NCBI RefSeq assembly: GCF_018967845.1
Contig: NZ_JAHLZZ010000001.1
Coordinates: 1-64,000, forward strand
Length of the DNA stretch: 64,000 nt
Source: Hymenobacter siberiensis
GTDB lineage: Bacteria; Bacteroidota; Bacteroidia; Cytophagales; Hymenobacteraceae
Reading direction: 5' to 3'
The position numbers and the translations under genes are program-made. Below are positions 57,351-64,000 of the stretch, piece by piece (the stretch's first letter is position 1; each line of letters opens with the position of its first letter). The notes beneath the pieces were generated by a model. The model was not told the origin of the DNA, made no database searches, and saw nothing but the letters and a program-made list of their open reading frames with translations.

Positions 57351-57818
57351 CTACGAGGCTTGTTTCTGGGCTTGCCACAGCACTACCTGCCAGCCTTTTT
57401 TCTTGTCCTTTATCTGCACCACCACGTACTTGATACGGGCTACGCTGGTACTACCATCGAGCTTGGGCGGCGAGGTGATTCGGATGGTGCCGTTCACCAC
57501 GGCCGTCTTGTCGTCGTTGTAGGAGCGCACGTTCAGGGCATCAATTTCGATGCTGCCGTACTGGCTTTTGCCGTCGCGGATGCTCTGAATGTATTCGGCT
57601 TTGGTGTTTTCGTAGCCGTCGCCGTGGATGTAGACCAGGTCATTGCCCAGCACTTTTTCGAGCACGGCGTAGTTCTTTTTCACCTGCGCCTCAAAGCGCT
57701 GGCGTTCGAGGGCTTCCACTTCTTTTTCGGCAGTCATTTTCCTGGATTTGGGGACCTGAGCGAAGACAAGTAAGGGCAAAACCAGCAATAGCGCCAGCAG
57801 TAACGGCCGCGTTTTCAT
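57351..57818 (-). CDS. Secreted NTF2-like (DUF4440) protein
   Basis: A 155-residue protein with signal peptide (MKTRPLLLALLLVLPLLVFA-Q). The mature 135 residues show the SnoaL/DUF4440 pattern: helix 'EVEALERQRFEAQVKKNYAVLEKVL', then 'LVYIHGDGYENTKAEYIQSI' and beta strands to 'GWQVVLWQAQ'. Such proteins are often of unknown function, sometimes lyases or isomerases. It lies between fbp and the broken transporter. Confidence 0.8.
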   Translation of the reverse strand: MKTRPLLLALLLVLPLLVFAQVPKSRKMTAEKEVEALERQRFEAQVKKNYAVLEKVLGNDLVYIHGDGYENTKAEYIQSIRDGKSQYGSIEIDALNVRSYNDDKTAVVNGTIRITSPPKLDGSTSVARIKYVVVQIKDKKKGWQVVLWQAQKQAS

Positions 57819-57864
57819 ATTCTTAGCGTCAGGAATGGTGTAGGGGCGGGGTCGTACCCAATGG

Positions 57865-58817
57865 TTATTCGTCGTCGAGCTTGATGGGCTCCATGCGCGG
57901 CACCAGCGTGAACATCAGCACCCAGGCCAGCAGATAAGCCGCGCCGCAGATGAAGAACATGATGTAGTATGCCTTATCGATTTGGCCGATGCTTTCGAAG
58001 TGCACAAACATGCATTTTTACACCAGCGCCGTGAGGGCAATACCGCCCAAACCGCCCGCCATGCCGCCAATGCCCGTGACCGAGCCCACCGCCCGCTTCG
58101 GAAACATGTCCGATACGGTGGTGAAGATATTAGCGCTCCAGGCCTGATTCGCCGCCGCTGCAATGCCGATGACCAGCACCGCCAGCCACATGTTGATGCC
58201 CCCAGCCACTGCGCAAACACAATCGGGAACACGCAGCAGGCAATAAGCAGCATCGCCGTTTTGCGGGCCTTGAACGCGGGCATGCCCCGCTTCATAAAGC
58301 CCAGCGGCAGGTAGCCGCCGCCCACGCTGCCGATGCTCGACAGCACATACACCGCCGCTACCGACAGGGCAATGGCCGTGCCCTTGAGGTAGTACTGCTT
58401 GCCCAGAAAATCGGGCAACCAAAACAGGTAGAACCACCAGATGGGGTCGGGGAGGAACTTGCCAATCACGAAGGCCCAGGTTTGGCGAAAGCTCAGCAGC
58501 TTGCCCCACGAGGCTTTGGGCTTTTCCTCTGTCACGCCCTCGGCGGGCAGGCCAGCAGGAATATCGGCGTTGATGTAATCAAACTCAGCCTTGCTCAGGC
58601 GGGCGTGCTTAGCGGGCGTTTCGTAATGCACTATCCAGAGCACCAGCCAGATAAAGCCCAGCGCACCCGTGATAATGAAAGCCCATTGCCAGCCAATGCT
58701 TTCGGCGATGAAGAAGGGCCGACAGGCCCGAAAAAGTAGTTGGGGCCGGTCCTGCTTCTTAAAGGTTTGGTGAAGCCTCAGCCAAAAGCAAGAGTTGAAC
58801 AATATTTTTTTGCGCAA
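57865..58817 (-). pseudogene. MFS hexuronate-type transporter, 5'-deleted and broken
   Basis: What remains are the last eight or so spans of an ExuT-like anion:cation symporter ('GWQWAFIITGALGFIWLVLW', 'WWFYLFWLPDFLGKQYYL', 'NQAWSANIFTTVSDMFPKRA', 'GSVTGIGGMAGGLGG'). The coding DNA for the N-terminal part is missing: the leader runs straight into 'RPFFIAESIGWQW'. A one-base deletion near 58200 (TGGGCT read as TGGCT) shifts the frame and a TAA at 58018-58020 interrupts it again; both are repaired easily (CAA to TAA). The true stop is at 57865. The product would have imported galacturonate or a similar uronate. Confidence 0.78.
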
Positions 58818-58822
58818 TCGTT
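58810..58822. promoter_or_regulatory. Putative operator upstream of the MFS gene
   Basis: TTGCGCAATCGTT, identical to 13 bases at 61046-61058 upstream of the SSS symporter gene. It contains the palindrome TTGCGCAA and resembles LacI/GntR-type boxes. Two copies ahead of two sugar transporters suggest one regulator. Confidence 0.5.
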
Positions 58823-59025
58823 GCCTGGAACGATGCCATGTGCCCCTCTTCCATCCAAACCCGGCACCAAATATGCCTCAGGCACTAAAATTTCAACAAA
58901 GCATACCCGGCTTACCCAGCCGACTGCAACAAGACCAATTATTAAACTTTACCAATACAACCGATTCCCAACCCATCACCGACACGGCCCCCGGATTTCG
59001 CAGATTCCCTCCGTTAAAGGCCCGT

Positions 59026-59074
59026 AAAAAGCCCCGGAAGCCCGTCGTTTCAAAACGACTGGTCCCGGGGCTTC
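59026..59074. terminator. Hairpin between the SSS symporter and MFS genes
   Basis: Outer stem AAAAAGCCCCGG / CCGGGGCTT with an inner stem GTCGTTTT/AAAACGAC. It lies about 155 bp after the SSS stop codon. The rest of 58823-59229 shows no gene. Confidence 0.65.
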
Positions 59075-59229
59075 CGATTGGCAATTGCGCAAATGGGCCT
59101 ACGGCGCCAAGTTCGGCCCCCACTCCCGCAACAGGGTTGACGGGGCGGCGGCCGGCAGGGCCAGGCTCAGCAGCACCCGCTATTCAAACGGGATGCTTAT
59201 TTCATGCGCTGTTTCACGCAAGCCCGGCC

Positions 59230-60921
59230 CTACCAGTAAATGGTGTACAATGCGGTGATGATGACCAGGATAACGGCCGTGCCAATGGCAAAGCTGGGCT
59301 GCGGCTTAAACATGCTGCTGTCGATTTCCAGACCGTTGGTTTTCACGCCGCGGCTCTTCTCATACAGGCTGATAATAATCATCCCAATCACACAGAAAAC
59401 GAACACGAAACCCATCCGGTCGAGGAAGGGAATTTCGTAGACGCCGGCGGCATTTTTGATGGAGAAGCCGAAGGGCGAAAGGAACGACAGGTTCACGATG
59501 CCGGGCAGGAACTTGAGCAGAATCGAGAGCAGGAAGCCGCCGATGGTGGCAAACAGCGCCGCGCTCGACGTGGTTTTCTTCCAGAAGAAGCCCAGGATGA
59601 ACATGGCAAAAATGCCCGGCGACACAAAGCCCGTGTACTCCTGAATGTACTGGAAACCGCCTTTTTTGTCGATGCCCAGGTGCGGCGCGATGAGCACGCC
59701 CAGAATCATGGCCACGACTACGGCAATTTTGCCGGTGCTCACCAGCGTCTTTTCGGAGGCGCTGGGGTTGATGACTTTCTTGTAAACGTCGAGCGTGAAG
59801 ATGGTGGCAATGGAGTTGGCTTTGCCGGCCAGCGAGGCCACCACGGCGGCCGTGAGGGCGGCGAAGGACAGACCCTTGAGGCCCACGGGCAGGATGTTGA
59901 GCAGCACCGGGTAGGCGCGGTCGGGGTTCAGCTCGCCGCCCGAGACCATGGCCTTGCCGAACTCACCAAAGATGTCCTGCTTATACAGCACGTAGGCCGC
60001 GATGCCGGGCAGCACCACAATCACGGGCATCAGCAGCTTGAGGAAGGCGGCGAACAGGATACCGGCGCGGGCCGTGGGCAAATCGGCCCCCAGGGCGCGC
60101 TGGGTGATGTATTGGTTGCAACCCCAGTAGTTCAGGTTCACAATCCACATGCCGCCGAGCAGCACCGTGAGGCCCGGCAGGTCCATGTAGTTTTCGTTGT
60201 CGCGCTTGAAAATCATCTGGAAGTGGTCGCTGGCGTGCTCCGTCATCAGGCTGAAGCCGTTGAGGACGCCCGAAGAGCCGTAGTGCTCAGCTACCAGGTT
60301 CAGGGCCAGGTAGGTGGTAGCCAAGCCGCCGAGAATCAGGAAGAATACCTGAATAACGTCGGTGAAGCCAATCACCTTCATGCCGCCGAGGGTGATGATG
60401 ACCGCGAAACCGGCCAGCATGTACATACAGAACGTGAGGTTGAGGCCCGCGATGCTGCTGATGGCAATGGCCCCGAGGTAGAGAATGGAGGTCAGGTTGA
60501 CCACGATGTAAAGCGCCAGCCAGAACAGGGCCATAATCATGGCCACCGTGCCGTTGTAGCGCTGGCTCAGGAACTGCGGCATGGTGGCAATGTTGTTCTT
60601 CAGATACACCGGGATGAAGAACACGGCTACCACGACCAGCGTAATGGCGGCCATCCACTCGTAGGTGGCAATGGCCAGGCCCATCTTAAAGCCCGAGCCC
60701 GACATGCCCACAAACTGCTCGGCCGAGATGTTGGAGGCGATGAGCGAGGAGCCGATGGCCCACCACGTCAGGGAGCCTTCGGCGAGGAAATAGTCTTTGG
60801 AATCGCCTTCGATGGTGCCGTCGTGGCCGGTTTTGCGCCGATAAATCCAGATGCCGTAGCTGGATACGATGATGAAGTAGACGAAGAAAACGATGTAATC
60901 AATCGTAGCGAGCTGGTTCAT
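59230..60921 (-). CDS. Sodium:sugar symporter, SSS family
   Basis: A 563-residue inner-membrane cotransporter with 14 spans of the vSGLT/LeuT fold. Family signatures include 'SDYFLAEGSLTWWAIGSSLIASNISAEQFVGMSG' in parts, 'MWIVNLNYWGCNQYITQRALGA' in parts and 'AALTAAVVASLAGKANS' (sodium site 2). Its place among pectin genes suggests import of galacturonate, rhamnose or a related sugar. It is the only complete catabolic gene of the locus. A copy of the TTGCGCAATCGTT motif lies 125 bp upstream. Confidence 0.92.
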   Translation of the reverse strand: MNQLATIDYIVFFVYFIIVSSYGIWIYRRKTGHDGTIEGDSKDYFLAEGSLTWWAIGSSLIASNISAEQFVGMSGSGFKMGLAIATYEWMAAITLVVVAVFFIPVYLKNNIATMPQFLSQRYNGTVAMIMALFWLALYIVVNLTSILYLGAIAISSIAGLNLTFCMYMLAGFAVIITLGGMKVIGFTDVIQVFFLILGGLATTYLALNLVAEHYGSSGVLNGFSLMTEHASDHFQMIFKRDNENYMDLPGLTVLLGGMWIVNLNYWGCNQYITQRALGADLPTARAGILFAAFLKLLMPVIVVLPGIAAYVLYKQDIFGEFGKAMVSGGELNPDRAYPVLLNILPVGLKGLSFAALTAAVVASLAGKANSIATIFTLDVYKKVINPSASEKTLVSTGKIAVVVAMILGVLIAPHLGIDKKGGFQYIQEYTGFVSPGIFAMFILGFFWKKTTSSAALFATIGGFLLSILLKFLPGIVNLSFLSPFGFSIKNAAGVYEIPFLDRMGFVFVFCVIGMIIISLYEKSRGVKTNGLEIDSSMFKPQPSFAIGTAVILVIITALYTIYW

Positions 60922-61045
60922 TGAACGAAGAATGGGAATTTAGAGCAACGCGACTGCCCGCACCGGCGGGCGCAGTGTGGCGAGGCTATGGTAAAGTAAT
61001 GTTCCGGCAAAAAAACCGCTTCTGAAAGGAAAATCTTTGCTTTAA

Positions 61046-61058
61046 TTGCGCAATCGTT
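61046..61058. promoter_or_regulatory. Putative operator upstream of the SSS symporter
   Basis: TTGCGCAATCGTT, followed by TTTCGAAATCGTT, so ATCGTT recurs with a 14-bp period. The same 13-mer is found at 58810-58822. It lies in the 254-bp gap between the SSS start and the next gene's end, which otherwise holds only a terminator. Confidence 0.5.
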
Positions 61059-61121
61059 TTCGAAATCGTTACCGATAGTTACCTGGCTAGTGAGTGCTCA
61101 CCAGCCTTCACCGTCCAAAAC

Positions 61122-61152
61122 AAAGCCGGCCGGGAAATTCCCGGCCGACTTT
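61122..61152. terminator. Terminator after the GH88/105 gene
   Basis: Stem AAAGCCGGCCGGG / CCCGGCCGACTTT (one mismatch) with loop AAATT, just downstream of the 61176 stop. Confidence 0.85.
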
Positions 61153-61175
61153 GGTCGGCGCATTACTTCTTCGAT

Positions 61176-63098
61176 TTACTTGCCTAGCAGCCAGGTAGCC
61201 AAATCCTTGCCGGCCTGAAAATCCTCGAACGAAGCCGGGATTTTGCGGCCGTCGGTGTATTCGTTGTACAGCCACGGGTCGCCGAGGATGAAGACTTTGC
61301 CCTTGCCCAGGCGGGCAGTGGTCATGATAATTTTATCGTTATTGACGACCAGCGGCCGGGCCGGCGGCATGGCCGACAGCACTGCCAGCTCCTTCACATA
61401 AGCAGTTTTGGCATTTTTGAAAACCACACTACCGGAGGTCAAATCCACTTTGCCCTGCTCGAACTGGGAGCCCTGCACCATGTTCACGCTCTGATTGGTG
61501 AACTGCACGCCGAAGTTTTTGGTCAACTCGTTGAAGTATTTGGTTTCGCAGTTGGCCGTGTCGTTGGCCAGCAGCACGAGGGTGCCGCCGCCGCGCACCC
61601 ACTCAGTGATAACCTTGCTGTCGGCGGGCTGGATGTAGTTGGGCTTGGGCGACTCCTCGCGCGAGTCCGGGTCGACGATGATGTACACGCTCAGGGGCTT
61701 GAGGCTGGCGGCGGTGGGCGCGGCGGGCACGGATACCGTTTTGGCCCCCAGCTCACGGAGCTGGGGGCCCCACAGCCAGAAGCCGCCGTGCGTACGCTCT
61801 TCCCAGGTGTAGTGCCATTGCTCGGGCTCGCCGGTGAGGGGGCTTTTGCGCGTTTCGTGGTTGAAGTAGTAGTCGAGGCCCACAGTTTTGCCCTGACCGA
61901 GGGCATTTTCGGCGGCAATCTCCATCTCGGTGCTGGCCAGAATGAAGGGCCCCCACGCCCTTCAAATCGTTCTTGCGCAGCGGTTCGGTAAGGTAGTAGT
62001 CGAAGGAGCCATTGCGGTGGGGCTTGCCGCCCAGGCCGCCCACGCTCACGGTACCGTTGAAGGCAAGTGCGCCGTCGGCACCCGTTTCCACGAAGGTTTT
62101 CAGGATGCCGTCGTAGCCTTTGCGGGCCACGGCGGCGCACTTTTTGTCGAGGTAGCCCATCCGCACGCCTTTGGCCAGCGCGTATACGAACATGCTGCTG
62201 CCGGAGGCTTCGGCGTAGTTGCCCTTGCGGGTTTCCTGGCCCATCACGAGGCTCCAGGTGCCGGTTTTGGGGTCCTGATACCGGGCCACGGCAGGGGCCA
62301 GGCGTTGCAGGGCCTTGAGGAGCAGGGGCCGCTGCGGGTGGTTTTCGGGGAAGTAATCGAGCACGTCGACCAGGCCCATGGCGTACCAGCCCATGGCGCG
62401 GCCCCAGAAGCTGGGGCTCTGGCCGGTAGTTTTACTGGCCCAGGGCTACTCCCGGCTTTCGTCGTAGCCGTGGTAGAGCAGACCGGTTTTGGGGTCCACA
62501 AGATGCTTCTCAATCAGGGCAAACTGCTTGGCTACGTCATCGAGCCAGGCCGGCTGGTTGAAAATTCGGCTGTACTCGGCGTAGAACGGCTCGGCCATGT
62601 ACAGGCCGTCGAGCCACATCTGGTTGGGGTAGGTTTTCTTGTGCCAGAAGCCGCCTTCTTTGGTGGGGGGGGCTGGGTTTCGAGCTGCTTGTGCAGCAGC
62701 TGCGCGGCCTTTATGTACTTGTCGTTGCCGGGCACCGACAGCTGGCTCAGCAGCAGCAGGGCGTGGCCAGTAGTGATGTTATCGAGCTGGTATTCATCAG
62801 CCTTATAAGTGCGAATGCTGCCATCCTTTTACACAAACTGGTCAACATCTTTCTGAATGCAAGTGAAGTAGCGGCCGTCGCCGGTGCGCTGCCACACGCG
62901 TTCCAGGGCCTTCAGCATCAGCCCCTGCTAATAGTCCCAGCGGGCCGATTTCCGGTTACCGATAACGATGGAGTCAGGGCTCCAGGAAATGAAGGCATCG
63001 GCCATGCGCTGCGAATACGGTCGCGGAGGGGCCGTCTGGGCCGAGCCGGTTTCCGCCAGCAGCGTGAGGGCCAGCAAGGGAAGGAGGAATTTTCTCAT
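61176..63098 (-). pseudogene. GH88/GH105 unsaturated glucuronyl/rhamnogalacturonyl hydrolase with DUF4350 domain, multiply broken
   Basis: The intended product (about 640 residues; signal peptide MRKFLLPLLALTLLAETGSA) removes unsaturated uronic acid from pectin fragments. Core motifs are present: 'KSARWDY', 'RTYKADEYQLDNITTGHAL', 'TYPNQMWLDGLYMAEPFYAEY' in parts, 'SFWGRAMGWYAMGLVD', then a DUF4350 part ('VYIIVDPDSREES', 'GGGTLVLLAND'). Lesions: TAG after 'RWDY' (near 62928), TAA after 'DQFV' (near 62829), a frameshift at an 8-G tract (62665-62672), TAG in 'DESRE*PWAS' (near 62447) and a frameshift at a 5-C run (61950-61954). The two indels cancel, so total length is still a multiple of three. 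Confidence 0.85.
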
Positions 63099-63129
63099 AG
63101 TCATGATTTGCAAATGGCGCTGCCGGACG

Positions 63130-63179
63130 CCCCCCCCCCCGGCCCCCTCTCCTTTTCGGAGAGGGGCGGGGGGGTGAGG
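63130..63179. repeat. GC-rich palindromic repeat (CTCTCC/GGAGAG family)
   Basis: An 11-C tract followed by GGCCCCCTCTCC-TTTTC-GGAGAGGGG and a G-rich end with TGAGG. Same type as 13404-13559. It fills most of the gap between the two glycoside-hydrolase genes (63099-63223). Confidence 0.75.
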
Positions 63180-63223
63180 CGACCTTTCACGCCGTTATGC
63201 TACCGCGCCGCCACTGGAGTTGT

Positions 63224-64000
63224 TTAGAAAGTACCGTGGCCGGTGATAGCGATGTTGGTGAGGTCGGTACACGACAGCGGGGCCTGGCTGCGGATGGCCT
63301 CCTCCCCTTCCCAGGTGGTTTTGATGAGCGGATACTGGCTGCGGTCGGCCGTAAACTGCACCAGTGCGCCATCGGCCAGGTGCAGGTTCACATTGCTTTT
63401 CAGGCTGATGGGCCCGGTGAGCCACAGGCCACGCGGCACCAGCACGGTGCCGCCGGCCACGGCGCAGGCCTCAATCGCCTTGCGGAAGGCCTCGGTGTTC
63501 AGAGTCTGGCCGTCGGCAACCGCGCCGTATTTGGTCAGGTTGAAGGTGTCCTTCTTAAAGGCGGTTTGCAGCACCACGGGCAGGTCGGCGGTGAGCTTGC
63601 CCGCAAATACAGTGCGGCTGAGGTGGCTGGCCAATGCCAACTTTTGGGCTGCTACATCCTCGGCTACCAGCTGGGCCACGCGGGTGGCTCCATACTCTGA
63701 GAAGTGGGTGTCGTCGTTTTTGGCGGGGGCTACGGGGTTGGGCTGGTAGTAGCCGTTCTGGTAGCTCCAGAACAGCGGGCGGGTGCCGGCCTCGCCCAGG
63801 CCCGAGTACAGGGCCCAGCTTTTCTCGTGCAGGTCAATGAGCGGCACTTTCTGGGCTTTGGCCACCTCGCGCACCACGCCGGCGTACTCGCTGTGGTCGT
63901 CCTTGCGCTTGCCATTGCTATCGAGATAGCGGCGACCTAACAGCTTGAGCAGCATGATATTCACCCCTTTGGCCCTGGCCTCCTGCACAAATTTGGTGAG
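63224..64000 (-). pseudogene. SGNH esterase-GH28 fusion, truncated (5' end outside window)
   Basis: The frame enters from the right edge. Its first part is the C-terminal half of a rhamnogalacturonan-acetylesterase-type SGNH hydrolase ('KVPLIDLHEKSWALYSGLG', catalytic Asp-x-x-His in 'NDDTHFSEYGA'). The second part is the start of a GH28 polygalacturonase ('FNLTKYGAVADGQTLNTEAF', 'GGTVLVPRGLWLTGPISLKS' in parts). It stops at 'ITGHGTF', where GH28 enzymes continue for about 350 residues with their catalytic Asp residues, so the catalytic part of GH28 is gone. Confidence 0.8.

Noticed and set aside
58795..60924. A 709-codon frame on the plus strand, rich in His, Gln and Glu
   Set aside because: Antisense to the SSS symporter; a hydrophobic gene read backwards gives this charged composition.

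Overview
The window (about 60% GC, no plasmid or phage hallmarks) looks like chromosome of a Hymenobacter-type bacterium (Bacteroidota, Cytophagales). The evidence is the 16S rRNA gene, Bacteroidota promoters of the TTG-N19..21-TAnnTTTG type, lack of regular Shine-Dalgarno sites, a PorZ-like type IX secretion component, DUF2480, a PorT-like beta-barrel family and a xanthorhodopsin-class microbial rhodopsin.

Layout. 1-6.4 kb: partial porZ-like gene, tdk, a 2Fe-2S ferredoxin, an unrecognised gene, a membrane glycosyltransferase and rodA. 6.5-12.2 kb: a complete rRNA operon (16S, tRNA-Ile, 23S, 5S; minus strand) with three tandem promoters. 12.2-26 kb: serine hydrolase, lipoprotein, amino-acid permease, DUF2480, tsaB, an AT-rich broken gene, S41 protease, rnpA, rpmH, M61 peptidase, PfkB kinase, tRNA-His and a DEAD-box helicase. 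26-36 kb: upp, a Wzi/RemB-like outer-membrane protein, an MsbA-type ABC exporter, gmhA, a comM/yifB ATPase and pyrD. 36-42 kb: a PagL-like deacylase, a MITE-like palindrome and three paralogous beta-barrel genes, the third split by an IS630-family element whose insertion point can be reconstructed to the base. 42-53 kb: M20 dipeptidase, Rieske lipoprotein, a rhodopsin gene followed 7 bp later by an unusual single-pass membrane gene, plsY and a giant secreted protein of about 1,850 residues. 53-64 kb: Gfo/Idh oxidoreductase, fbp, and a pectin/uronate utilisation cluster (two-part esterase, MFS transporter, SSS symporter, GH88/105-DUF4350, SGNH-GH28 fusion) in which all but the SSS symporter are interrupted.

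Most notable: (1) a rhodopsin carrying an Asp-Thr-Gln (DTQ) helix-C motif and a glycine at the carotenoid-antenna fenestration position, apparently co-transcribed with a membrane-anchored protein ending in a carboxypeptidase-regulatory-like domain, which could be an undescribed light-linked pair; (2) a decaying pectin locus in which every in-frame stop is one C-to-T change from a sense codon (Gln in all but one case), plus homopolymer frameshifts, so real decay, phase variation and sequencing error must be separated; (3) several families of intergenic inverted repeats, one of which seems to have become part of a coding sequence. All coordinates of RNA genes are estimates from conserved ends; functional calls come from reading motifs, not from searches.
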